Shown: positions 8,431 through 15,523 of the stretch, in pieces
How the letters are laid out: each line of letters starts with the position of its first letter
Position numbering within the stretch: the stretch's first letter is position 1
Origin: Sphingomonas sp. BAUL-RG-20F-R05-02
GTDB taxonomy: Bacteria > Pseudomonadota > Alphaproteobacteria > Sphingomonadales > Sphingomonadaceae
Assembly (NCBI RefSeq): GCF_022662305.1
Contig: NZ_JAKNQH010000003.1
Location: forward strand, 62,001-126,000
Direction of reading: 5' to 3'
DNA: 64,000 bases
Position numbers and translations under genes: made by a program
Notes under the pieces: generated by a model
The model's database searches: none
Told to the model about the DNA's origin: nothing
The model's input: the letters and a program-made list of their open reading frames with translations, nothing else

Positions 8431-9180
8431 TTACTGGCTGGAGACGCGCATCACCGAAGCGGCGCTCTCGTCCATCGTCTTGGCTTCTTTCATCAGGTTC
8501 GCCTGAACCTCGTAGCTGCGCTGGTTCTCGATCATGTCGACCAGCGCCTGCGTCATGTTGACGTTGGATTGTTCAAGCGCACCGCCCTCGACCTTGGCGT
8601 CCATGTCCTGCGGCAGCACGCCTCCGCCCTTGACGCGCAGCAGATTGTCGAGGCCCTTGACGGTCTGGCTACCCTTGGGGCTGGCGAGTTTCAGCTTGTC
8701 GAGGATCTGCGGGCGCGTCGGGTCGCCGCCGTTGGGGACGATCATCAGCGATCCATCCTCGGCGACCTTGATGCTTTGCGCGGGCGGAACGGTGATCGGG
8801 CCGCCCGACGCGCCGATCACCGGGAAGCCGTCTCCCGTCTCCAGCACGCCCGACGCGTTGACCTGAAGGTCGCCGCGCCGGGTGTACGCCTCGGTGCCGT
8901 CGGGCGCCTGCACCGCGAGCCAGCTTTCGCCGGGAATCGCGATGTCGAGCGGCCGGCCGGTCTGCGTGATGGCGCCGGCGGTGCGGTCGATGTCGAGCAC
9001 CTCCTCCGAGGCGGGCATGCGGCTGTCGAAGCCCTCGCCGGTCAGGTTCACGCGGTCGAACAGCGCGCGATCGGCGCGAAAGCCGATCGTCGCCGCGTTC
9101 GCCATGTTGTTGGCGATCGCAGCCTGCGCCTGCATGTGCGCCTTGAGGCCCGTCGCCGCGGTGTAGACCAGCTTGTCCAT
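8431..9180 (-). CDS. flgF: Flagellar proximal rod protein FlgF
   Basis: 249 residues. N-terminal LVYTAATGLKAHMQAQAAIANNMANA and C-terminal SNVNMTQALVDMIENQRSYEVQ are rod-family signatures. Position between flgE and flgG together with the length identify it as FlgF. The gap to flgG is 12 nt and to flgE 7 nt, so all are in one transcript. Confidence 0.95.
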   Translation of the reverse strand: MDKLVYTAATGLKAHMQAQAAIANNMANAATIGFRADRALFDRVNLTGEGFDSRMPASEEVLDIDRTAGAITQTGRPLDIAIPGESWLAVQAPDGTEAYTRRGDLQVNASGVLETGDGFPVIGASGGPITVPPAQSIKVAEDGSLMIVPNGGDPTRPQILDKLKLASPKGSQTVKGLDNLLRVKGGGVLPQDMDAKVEGGALEQSNVNMTQALVDMIENQRSYEVQANLMKEAKTMDESAASVMRVSSQ

Positions 9181-9187
9181 CTAAGGC

Positions 9188-10450
9188 TTAGCCCTGGATC
9201 TGCACGATGGTCTGAATGAGCTGGCTCTGCGTATCGAGCGCCTTCGAGTTCGCCTGGAAGTTGCGCTGCGCCGCGATCAGGTTGACCAGCTCCTCGGTCA
9301 TGTCGACGTTCGAACCCTCGATCGTGCCCGACAGCAGGCCGCCGAAGCCGTTATCCCCCGGCGCGCCGAGCGATGCCTGGCCTGAAATTCCGGTCGGGCT
9401 CCAGTAGCTGTTGCCGAGCTGGCGCAGGCCGGTCGGCGTGGTGAAGTTGGCGACCGCGACCTTGCCGAGCGCCTTGCTGTCGCCGTTGGAGAAGCTCGCG
9501 GTGATAACGCCGTCCTTGCCGACGCTGATGCCGGAGAACTGGCCGACCGAGGCGCCGTCCTGGCTGCGCGCGGCGACCGAGAAGGTCGATGCCTTCTGCG
9601 TCGAACCGGCGAGATCGATCGAGAGGCTTTGCGAAATGCCGGTTGTCGACGCGGTGAACGCGTCAAAGCTGGTCGGGCCCGACGGCGCGGTCATCGTGCC
9701 GCTGGTGTCGAAGCTGACCGGCACCCCGGCCGCGCCGCCGCTGGTAAGCTGCTGGTCGCCGGCATAGGAATACATCGTCCAGCCGGTCGACGTCGCGGTA
9801 TCGGCCTTGGTGTCGCGGACGAAATAATTGGTGAGCGGTTGCGCGTTGCCGGCGCTGTCGTAGATCGTGGTAATGGCGGAGTTGTTGTAGGTCGACGGGG
9901 TGTTGCGGTCGAACGTTGCGGCCGGGGCTGCCGCGCCCGTGGCGAAATTGACGTCGAGCGTCACCTTCGAGGTGGGGAGCGGTGTGCCGCTGGTGGTGGG
10001 GATCGTCACCTTGGCGAGGCCGTCGGCGCCGGTCGCCGTCACGTTGCCGGATGCATCGACCGGAAAGGCGAGCAGCGCGCTGCCTTGCGAATCGATGATG
10101 GTGTGATCCTGCCCGACCGTGAAGCTGCCGTTGCGGGTATAGGCCTGCGCGCCGCTGCTGCCGCTGCCGGTCTGTACCGTGAAGAAGCCATCGCCGGAAA
10201 TCGCCAGATCGAGCGCACCGCCGGTGGTCTTCAGGTTACCCTCGCCGAACTGCTGGACGTTCTGCGTCAGTTTGACGCCCATGCCGACTTGCGTCTTGGG
10301 GTCGGTGTAGAAGTTGGTAGCCATCACGTCGGCGAAATCGCTGCGGGTTTTTTTGAAACCGTCGCTCGATACGTTGGCGAGGTTGTTCGAGATGGTCGAC
10401 ATGTCGGTCTGTGCCGCCTGCAGGCCGGACAGCGAGGTGTAGAAGGTCAT
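9188..10450 (-). CDS. flgE: Flagellar hook protein FlgE
   Basis: 420 residues. FlgE is the hook monomer exported before the FliK-controlled switch. It has the N-terminal LSGLQAAQTDMSTISNNLANVSSDGFKKTRSDF signature and a C-terminal EGSNVDMTEELVNLIAAQRNFQANSKA helix. The Gly/Thr/Ser-rich centre is the variable exposed domain. It lies 33 nt downstream of flgD, the hook cap gene. Confidence 0.97.
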   Translation of the reverse strand: MTFYTSLSGLQAAQTDMSTISNNLANVSSDGFKKTRSDFADVMATNFYTDPKTQVGMGVKLTQNVQQFGEGNLKTTGGALDLAISGDGFFTVQTGSGSSGAQAYTRNGSFTVGQDHTIIDSQGSALLAFPVDASGNVTATGADGLAKVTIPTTSGTPLPTSKVTLDVNFATGAAAPAATFDRNTPSTYNNSAITTIYDSAGNAQPLTNYFVRDTKADTATSTGWTMYSYAGDQQLTSGGAAGVPVSFDTSGTMTAPSGPTSFDAFTASTTGISQSLSIDLAGSTQKASTFSVAARSQDGASVGQFSGISVGKDGVITASFSNGDSKALGKVAVANFTTPTGLRQLGNSYWSPTGISGQASLGAPGDNGFGGLLSGTIEGSNVDMTEELVNLIAAQRNFQANSKALDTQSQLIQTIVQIQG

Positions 10451-10483
10451 GTGCGTGTTCCTTGGGCGAGGGGTTTAGAGGGA

Positions 10484-11173
10484 TCAGCCGACCTGGCGAA
10501 CGTCGCTGACCGCGACGGTGCCGATGCCGGTGACGTTGAGGCTGGGCGTGCCGGAGGAGGGTACCGACACCGATTCGACCGGCGCCCAGACGAGGCCGGT
10601 CGCCTTGACGGTCGCGCCGTTGTTCTGCGCGGCGACCGATACGGTGAACGGGCCGGAGCCTGCCGCCGTGCCGCCGCTGGTGGTGCCGTCCCAATCGTAT
10701 TTCACGGTGCCGGCCGCCTGATTTCCAAGCGACAAGGTCTTGAGCGGGTTGCCGCTGGCGTCGCTGATCGTCACCTTCACGTCGCTCGCCGCCGCGCCGA
10801 GTTCGACCGCGCCGGCGATGCCGCCCGCGCTGCGGCCGTAAGCGGTCGATCCGGCGGTCAGCACGGTCTTGCCGACAAAGGACACCGCGTCGCTGGTGCT
10901 GGTGCTGTTGAGCTTGGTCGCGATCGACTTCAGCGTGGTGCTGAGGTCGCTCACCCCGGATGAGGTGGAGATCTGCGCCATCTGCGCGACCATCTGCGTG
11001 TTGTCGACCGGGCTGAACGGGTCCTGATTGTTGAGCTGCGCGGTCAGCAGCTTGAGGAAATCGGACTGGCCGAGCGTGGTTGATCCGCTGGTGGTGTTGC
11101 TGGTCGTTGCATCGGCGGTCTTGCTCGTGCTGTTGATGCCGAGGCTGGACAGCGTCGTGTCGAAGTCGCTCAT
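10484..11173 (-). CDS. flgD: Flagellar hook assembly cap protein FlgD
   Basis: 229 residues. FlgD caps the growing hook. The conserved N-terminal block LGQSDFLKLLTAQLNNQDPFSPVDNTQMVAQMAQIS (about residues 33-68) is diagnostic. The C-terminal half is a FlgD Ig-like region containing DASGNPLKTLSLGNQAAG and VKYDWDGTTSGG. It overlaps nothing and starts 1 nt after flgC ends, which fits the flgBCDE operon. Confidence 0.95.
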   Translation of the reverse strand: MSDFDTTLSSLGINSTSKTADATTSNTTSGSTTLGQSDFLKLLTAQLNNQDPFSPVDNTQMVAQMAQISTSSGVSDLSTTLKSIATKLNSTSTSDAVSFVGKTVLTAGSTAYGRSAGGIAGAVELGAAASDVKVTISDASGNPLKTLSLGNQAAGTVKYDWDGTTSGGTAAGSGPFTVSVAAQNNGATVKATGLVWAPVESVSVPSSGTPSLNVTGIGTVAVSDVRQVG

Positions 11174-11174
11174 C

Positions 11175-11582
11175 TTATCGTCCCATCTTGAGGGTATCGA
11201 GGATCAGCGACTTGGCGGTCTGCATCACTTCGACGTTGTTCTGGTAACTGCGCGAGGTCTCCATCATGTCGACCATCTCGCGCGTCTCATCGACCGCGCT
11301 TTCCCAGACGTTGCCGTCCTTGTCGGCCATCGGGCTGGCGGGATCATAGCGTTTGGTGGGGTCCTGCCCCGCCGTGACGACCTGCTCGACGTTGACGGTG
11401 GCGAGGCCGCTGGCATTGTCATACTCGGTGCGGAACACCGGCTTGATCGTGCGGTAGGCGGTGTCCGCGCTGCTCGCGACCGCGCCGGCGTTGGCGAGGT
11501 TCGACGCGGTGGTGTTCATCCGCACCAGCTGCGCGGACATCGCGCGCCCGGCGACCTGGAAGATGGTGAGCGGGTTCGACAT
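11175..11582 (-). CDS. flgC: Flagellar proximal rod protein FlgC
   Basis: 135 residues, normal FlgC size. It contains FQVAGRAMSAQLVRMNTTASNLANAG at the start, KPVFRTEYDNASG and VEQVVTAGQDPTKRYDPASPMADKDGNVW centrally, and EMVDMMETSRSYQNNVEVMQTAK at the C-terminus. It is one of the rod proteins between FliE/FlgB and FlgF. The gene follows flgB with a one-base gap. Confidence 0.96.
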   Translation of the reverse strand: MSNPLTIFQVAGRAMSAQLVRMNTTASNLANAGAVASSADTAYRTIKPVFRTEYDNASGLATVNVEQVVTAGQDPTKRYDPASPMADKDGNVWESAVDETREMVDMMETSRSYQNNVEVMQTAKSLILDTLKMGR

Positions 11583-11583
11583 C

Positions 11584-11934
11584 TTACTCCCCCTTCAGCG
11601 CGCGGGTGACCTGCGCGATGCGGCCGTTCAGGAACGACAAGGTGGTCTGATATTGCACTGCGTTTTCCGCGAAGGCGGTCTGTTCGCTGGAGAGCTCGAC
11701 GGTGTTGCCGTCCATCGACGGCTGGTTCGGCACGCGATACTTGGTCGCCGCCGCCATGCCACTGTCCACGCCGCTGCCGCTTTCCAGCGAGGACAAGGCC
11801 GACTGGAAGTCAATGTCCTTCGCCTTGAAGCCCGGGGTGGAGGCGTTGGCGATGTTCGAGGCAAGCACCCCCATACGCTGCGAGCGCACTTCGAGAGCGT
11901 TGGCGTGGATACCGAAAAGCGTATTGTCGGCCAC
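11584..11934 (-). CDS. flgB: Flagellar proximal rod protein FlgB (GTG start)
   Basis: 116 residues from a GTG at 11934. The start rests on CAGGAG 9 nt upstream and on the family pattern (ADNTLFGIHANALEVRSQRMGVLASNIANASTPGFKAKD) starting right there. The frame stays open much further upstream, but that part is Arg-rich with no FlgB similarity and runs through the promoter. FlgB begins the flgBCDEFGHIJKL operon. A well-matched sigma-54 promoter lies about 40 nt upstream of the GTG. Confidence 0.92.
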   Translation of the reverse strand: MADNTLFGIHANALEVRSQRMGVLASNIANASTPGFKAKDIDFQSALSSLESGSGVDSGMAAATKYRVPNQPSMDGNTVELSSEQTAFAENAVQYQTTLSFLNGRIAQVTRALKGE

Positions 11935-11971
11935 CGGGGCGAACTCCTGCGCAAGATTGCGCGGGGAACAC

Positions 11972-11987
11972 AGCAAACGCCGTGCCA
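11972..11987 (-). promoter_or_regulatory. Sigma-54 promoter of the flgB operon
   Basis: On the minus strand TGGCACGGCGTTTGCT matches the sigma-54 consensus TGGCAC-N5-TTGC(A/T) at every defined position. Transcription would start about 28 nt before the flgB GTG. The activator would be the FlbD-like protein encoded at 21016, bound to the half-site cluster at 12019-12057. Confidence 0.85.
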
Positions 11988-12018
11988 ACTGCCGTTCGAG
12001 CGTGTTCGCCGGTGAATG

Positions 12019-12057
12019 GCGGCAAGCGGCGGCAAAGGATTGCCGGGCGGCCGGCAA
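12019..12057. promoter_or_regulatory. Cluster of CGGCAA/TTGCCG half-sites, candidate FlbD enhancer
   Basis: Between the divergent flgB and second-stator genes there is an inverted repeat CGGCAA-AGGA-TTGCCG at 12030-12045, with further CGGCAA half-sites on both sides. The sites lie upstream of both sigma-54 boxes, as expected for a shared enhancer. The element resembles the CGGCA-type ftr sites bound by Caulobacter FlbD (established); its use here is inference. Confidence 0.6.
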
Positions 12058-12119
12058 GGCCTGCCGGTCGCTGCCGGCCACGGTGCCAGCGTTCATCCTG
12101 CTGGAGCGGCCGGGGCAAC

Positions 12120-12135
12120 TGGCCCGCGCTTTGCA
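12120..12135 (+). promoter_or_regulatory. Possible sigma-54 promoter of the second stator-flgA operon
   Basis: TGGCCCGCGCTTTGCA keeps GG-N10-GC spacing with one mismatch to the -24 element. The predicted start would fall almost at the ATG at 12148, giving a very short leader, so it is less certain than the flgB and transglycosylase promoters. Confidence 0.45.
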
Positions 12136-12147
12136 ACGCGTCAGGCG

Positions 12148-12825
12148 ATGACCGACACTTTCACCCTCGCGCCGTTCCTTGATCCGACCGCGTTTGCGAT
12201 CGTTGGCGGCGGTACGCTGCTGGCGACCGTGCTGCGGACCGCGTTTGCCGATCTTGGCCGCGCGATTGCCGCGCTGCCGACGCTCACGCGCAGGCGGTTT
12301 GATGCCACCCCGCTGGTCGATCAGATCGCCGCCTTGGGCCGGATCGCGCGACGGCACGGGGTGGTGGCGCTCGATCGTTCGGTGATCGCCGATCCCGATC
12401 TTGCCGCCGCGATTGCTGCGATCGTCGATGGGCGCGCACCGGCCGAGGTCGAGGAACTGCTCCGCCACGCGCGCCGCGCGCGGATCGACCGGCATGTCGC
12501 CGCCGCCGATGTATGGGCGGGCATGGCCGAGCTTGCGCCGGCGATGGGTATGGTCGGCACGCTGGTCGGTCTGGTTGCGATGTTCGTGAAGATGCAGGAT
12601 CCCAGTGCGATCGGCACGGCGATGGCGGTGGCGCTACTGGCGACGTTGTACGGCGCGCTGCTCGCCAATCTCGTCGCGGCACCGATCGCGGCGCGGCTGC
12701 GGCGGCAGGCGCGGGGCGAGGCGATGGAGCGGTTGCGGCTGGAGGCGCCGCTGGTCGCGTTGGCGATCCGCGAGCAGCCGCGCCCGGCGACCTTCGCCAA
12801 GCTCGCCGAGGTCGATGCGGCATGA
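12148..12825 (+). CDS. Second MotA/PomA-like stator subunit lacking the first membrane helix
   Basis: 225 residues from the ATG at 12148; upstream in-frame sequence is Gly/Pro-rich and not helical. From residue 11 onward it follows the MotA/PomA pattern: LGRIARRHGVVALD (63-76) where the motor Arg/Glu lie, ELAPAMGMVGTLVGLVAMFVKMQDP (128-152), TAMAVALLATLYGALLANLVAAPIA (157-181), with the two motor prolines at 131 and 179. The similarity is closer to the PomA wording than to the canonical motA at 2206. It is about 25-30 residues shorter at the N-terminus, so helix 1 is missing. It overlaps the downstream MotB-like gene by 4 nt. A specialised or auxiliary stator is inference. Confidence 0.8.
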   Translation: MTDTFTLAPFLDPTAFAIVGGGTLLATVLRTAFADLGRAIAALPTLTRRRFDATPLVDQIAALGRIARRHGVVALDRSVIADPDLAAAIAAIVDGRAPAEVEELLRHARRARIDRHVAAADVWAGMAELAPAMGMVGTLVGLVAMFVKMQDPSAIGTAMAVALLATLYGALLANLVAAPIAARLRRQARGEAMERLRLEAPLVALAIREQPRPATFAKLAEVDAA

Positions 12826-13424
12826 CGCTCGACGACGATTTCCCCGAAAGCGCCTCCGGCCGCCCGGCGTGGCTGATGACGCTTGCCGATCTCGCGCTGC
12901 TGCTGGTCGGCTTCTTCGTTTTTCTACAGGCGAGCCAGCATCTCGACCGTAAGGCGCTCGCGCAGGGTATCCGCGCCGGCTTCGGCGCGACCCATGCGCC
13001 CGAGGCGACGAAAACGCCCGATCCGATGCCGCTTGCCGCCGCCGCAATGCTCGATTTCGCGCCCGGTTCGGCGGTGTTGCCAAGCACGCCCGCCAGCCTC
13101 GTCGCTTGGGCGCGCGAGGCGGCCCGAGACCCGCGCGTGACGTTGCGGATCACCGGTTCGGTCGATGGTTCGGCGGCCGATGTCGACCCGACCAGCGGCA
13201 GCGGCGCGATCCTTGCCGCCGATCGTGCACGCGCGGTTGCCGTCGCGGTCGCCGCCGCGCGTGCGGTGCCGGCCGGGCGTATGACCATCGTCGGCGCGCC
13301 CAAGCCTGATTATGGCCATCGTAACGTGCTGGTCACGCTCGGCTTTGCCGGCACCCGGCAAGATGATGCCGCGATACCGTCCGATCTTGCCGCCATTCCT
13401 CATCGACCATCCGGGAAACCATGA
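12822..13424 (+). CDS. Second MotB/PomB-like stator subunit, short with degenerate OmpA domain
   Basis: 200 residues. The N-terminus (GRPAWLMTLADLALLLVGFFVFLQASQHLD, residues 13-42) is the PomB/MotB helix with the proton/sodium-binding aspartate at Asp23. The C-terminus resembles an OmpA-like domain: LDFAPGSAVLP, then LRITGSVDGS where GHTD is normal, then ADRARAVAVAVAAAR. It is about 100 residues shorter than the MotB at 1260, so the plug/linker is reduced. It overlaps the PomA-like gene and flgA by 4 nt, so all three should be made together. Peptidoglycan binding is uncertain because the GHTD core is altered. Confidence 0.78.
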   Translation: MTLDDDFPESASGRPAWLMTLADLALLLVGFFVFLQASQHLDRKALAQGIRAGFGATHAPEATKTPDPMPLAAAAMLDFAPGSAVLPSTPASLVAWAREAARDPRVTLRITGSVDGSAADVDPTSGSGAILAADRARAVAVAVAAARAVPAGRMTIVGAPKPDYGHRNVLVTLGFAGTRQDDAAIPSDLAAIPHRPSGKP

Positions 13425-13945
13425 TGCGCTATTTCATCTTGCCGCTCCTGCTTGTTGCCAGCCCTGCGCTGGCGGCGACCTCGTTTCAGGATACCGCCAC
13501 GATCGACCGTGCGGTCGCGACCTTCACCGGCCGGCCGATCGGTGCTGAGGGCGGCGCGCGCAGCACGGTGGACGGGCGGCTCAAACTTGCCGCTTGCCCG
13601 ATGGTGTCGCTGTCGTGGCGTTCCGACACGCATGATGCGGTGGTGGTGACGTGCAGCGGGCCGGACTGGCGGCTGTTCGTCCCCGTCACCGCCGCCGCGA
13701 CCGCGCCGGCGGCACGCGCCGCCGCCGGTGCGCCGTTGGCAAAGGCGGAGGTGGTGATCCATCGCGGCGATCCGGTCACGATCGAGGCGGGATCGCCCGG
13801 CTTCTCGATCACGCGCGAAGGCATCGCGATGGGTGACGCACCCGAAGGTGGCCGCGTGCTCATCAAGGTTGAGGAGTCGCGCGTGCCCGTGCAGACCATC
13901 GCCGTCGCGACCGGCCAGGTGACGCTGCCCGGTTGGGAAGGATAA
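13421..13945 (+). CDS. flgA: Flagellar P-ring assembly chaperone FlgA
   Basis: 174 residues with a signal peptide (MMRYFILPLLLVASPALAA). FlgA is a periplasmic chaperone for P-ring (FlgI) assembly. C-terminal SAF-type motifs are visible: KAEVVIHRGDPVTIEAGSPGFSITREGIAMGDAPEGGRVLIKVE. The start overlaps the stop of the MotB-like gene (ATGA). It is the last gene of the short rightward operon before flgM. Confidence 0.9.
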   Translation: MMRYFILPLLLVASPALAATSFQDTATIDRAVATFTGRPIGAEGGARSTVDGRLKLAACPMVSLSWRSDTHDAVVVTCSGPDWRLFVPVTAAATAPAARAAAGAPLAKAEVVIHRGDPVTIEAGSPGFSITREGIAMGDAPEGGRVLIKVEESRVPVQTIAVATGQVTLPGWEG

Positions 13946-13950
13946 ATCCT

Positions 13951-13977
13951 TAAACTTTGCGCGATGCCCGCCGTTAT
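13951..13977 (+). promoter_or_regulatory. Sigma-28 (FliA) promoter of flgM
   Basis: TAAA, 15 nt and GCCGTTAT lie 30 nt upstream of the flgM GTG. This is the best match in the window to TAAA-N15-GCCGATAA. Control of the anti-sigma gene by sigma-28 would form the known FliA-FlgM feedback loop. Confidence 0.75.
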
Positions 13978-14007
13978 ACCTCTTGTGTGAAACCCGAGGT
14001 GTATCGC

Positions 14008-14289
14008 GTGGTTCAGTCGATCGGTCCTAAACCCCTGTCATCGAACGGCCGTCCGGTCGCATCGGTGACCCGCGTCGCCTCGGCGGCGAAGACGGTCGCG
14101 CGGGGCGATGACCTTGGCGCGGTGCCGCAGCTTTCGGGCGTCGCGGCAGAAGCGGCGGCACAGCCACCGGTCGATACCGCGCGGGTGGCGGCGCTGCGCG
14201 CGCAGATCGAGAACGGCAGTTACAGGATCGACCCGGACGCGATTGCCGACCGGATGCTGACGATGAAGCAGGAGTGGACGTCGAAATGA
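14008..14289 (+). CDS. flgM: Anti-sigma-28 factor FlgM
   Basis: 93 residues from a GTG at 14008 with GAGG 7 nt upstream. An ATG at 13957 in the same frame lies inside the sigma-28 promoter and has no ribosome site. The C-terminal block PPVDTARVAALRAQIENGSYRIDPDAIADRML (about residues 53-84) is the FlgM sigma-binding region. FlgM holds FliA inactive until it is exported through the finished hook-basal body. The stop overlaps the flgN start (ATGA). Confidence in family is good despite the short length. Confidence 0.88.
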   Translation: MVQSIGPKPLSSNGRPVASVTRVASAAKTVARGDDLGAVPQLSGVAAEAAAQPPVDTARVAALRAQIENGSYRIDPDAIADRMLTMKQEWTSK

Positions 14290-14603
14290 TCCGTCGCGAT
14301 GCGCTGATCCGCGTGATCGAATCGCTCCATGCCGAGATTGCGGCGCTGAAGGCGAACGACGCCGCCGCGCTGGAACGGGCAACCTCGGACAAGCTTGGCC
14401 ACATCGAGGATCTCGCCCGGCTCGGCAACGGCCCGGCTGGCGATGACCTGCGTGATCTTGCCGAGGAGGCCAACCGGCTGAACGAGACGTGCCGGATCTA
14501 CGTGAATTTGATGGCGGCAAATGTTCGCCGCCGCCTGCAAAATCTGACCGGGGGCGTCGGTCCCGGCTACCGGCGCAGCGCGGGTATCGCCGCCTACGCC
14601 TGA
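14286..14603 (+). CDS. flgN: FlgN-like chaperone for hook-associated proteins
   Basis: 105 residues, strongly helical: RDALIRVIESLHAEIAALKANDAAALERATSDKLGHIEDLARL is typical of FlgN export chaperones, with a second helix LRDLAEEANRLNETCRIYVNLMAANVRRRLQ. FlgN binds FlgK and FlgL before export. It overlaps flgM, the usual flgMN pair. The ATG overlapping the flgM stop was chosen over a GTG 12 nt upstream. The family is poorly conserved, so the call rests on context and helix pattern. Confidence 0.75.
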   Translation: MIRRDALIRVIESLHAEIAALKANDAAALERATSDKLGHIEDLARLGNGPAGDDLRDLAEEANRLNETCRIYVNLMAANVRRRLQNLTGGVGPGYRRSAGIAAYA

Positions 14604-14614
14604 TTCCTAGGAGA

Positions 14615-14631
14615 CTGGCACGCCCCTTGCT
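14615..14631 (+). promoter_or_regulatory. Sigma-54 promoter of the flagellar transglycosylase-flhA-fliA operon
   Basis: CTGGCACGCCCCTTGCT matches the sigma-54 consensus perfectly at -24 and -12. It lies about 38 nt upstream of the ATG at 14669. A CGGCAA half-site is found about 100 nt upstream (14515-14520) inside flgN. Confidence 0.88.
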
Positions 14632-14668
14632 GTGATGCCCCGGTACAAGGGCTATCAGCCGGGGAAGA

Positions 14669-15520
14669 ATGCCGTTCAATCCGCTTACATCGACGACAGG
14701 CAGCAACGTGGGCGGGTCGATCCAGTCCGCGATCGCCTTCGCGAGCCAGAAGACCGGCGTCGATTTCCACTATCTGATGGGGCAGGCGCAGCTTGAGAGC
14801 GGGATGCGCGCCAATGCCCATTCGGCTGCGTCGAGCGCATCGGGCCTCTACCAGTTCATCGAACAAAGCTGGCTGAAGGTTGTCAAGCAGCACGGCGCCG
14901 AACATGGCCTCGACTGGGCGGCAAACGCGATCTCCACCAGCGGCAGCGGCCGCATGACGGTGAGCGACCCGGCGACGCGCCGCGCGATCCTCGACCTTCG
15001 TAACGACCCGCAGACCGCGTCGCTGATGGCGGCGGAGCATGCCAGCGACAACAAGACTGCAATCGAAAGCTCGATCGGCCGCGATGCCACCAGCACCGAT
15101 CTCTACATGGCGCATTTCCTGGGGCTGGGCGGCGCGCGCTCGTTCCTGAAGACAATGGCGCAAAACCCGGATGCGAGCGGCGCGGCGATGTTTCCGACCG
15201 CCGCGCATGCCAACCGCTCGGTATTCTACACCGCCGCCGGCCAGCCTCGTACGCTTGCGCAAATCTACGCGCGTTTCACCGACAAGCTCGGGCAGGGCGG
15301 CATCGCCATCCCGCCGATCCAGCTTGCCGCTACCAAGCTCGGCGATGGCGCGGATGTCATCCCCGGCGCGTCCGAGACCAGCACCGCCGACGCGGCAAGC
15401 TGGGCGCGCGCGACGATTGACCGGCTCAACAGCGGCCGCACCGAAACCGCCAGCCTGCTGCGCCCCACGCCGAATACGGCGCGGCTGGCGTACATGATGC
15501 TTGCGAGCATGGGGGGCTAA
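14669..15520 (+). CDS. Flagellar lytic transglycosylase (SLT family, SltF-like)
   Basis: 283 residues. An SLT domain starts near residue 20, with the catalytic glutamate in GQAQLESGMRANAHS (Glu51), then ASGLYQFIEQSW (about residues 63-74). Later LYMAHFLGLGGARSFLK is typical of the subgroup linked to flagella in alphaproteobacteria. It probably opens peptidoglycan for the rod, replacing the hydrolase half absent from the short FlgJ at 5431. No clear signal peptide is seen, so export may use the flagellar system. It has its own sigma-54 promoter and precedes flhA by 3 nt. Confidence 0.85.
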   Translation: MPFNPLTSTTGSNVGGSIQSAIAFASQKTGVDFHYLMGQAQLESGMRANAHSAASSASGLYQFIEQSWLKVVKQHGAEHGLDWAANAISTSGSGRMTVSDPATRRAILDLRNDPQTASLMAAEHASDNKTAIESSIGRDATSTDLYMAHFLGLGGARSFLKTMAQNPDASGAAMFPTAAHANRSVFYTAAGQPRTLAQIYARFTDKLGQGGIAIPPIQLAATKLGDGADVIPGASETSTADAASWARATIDRLNSGRTETASLLRPTPNTARLAYMMLASMGG

Positions 15521-15523
15521 CGG

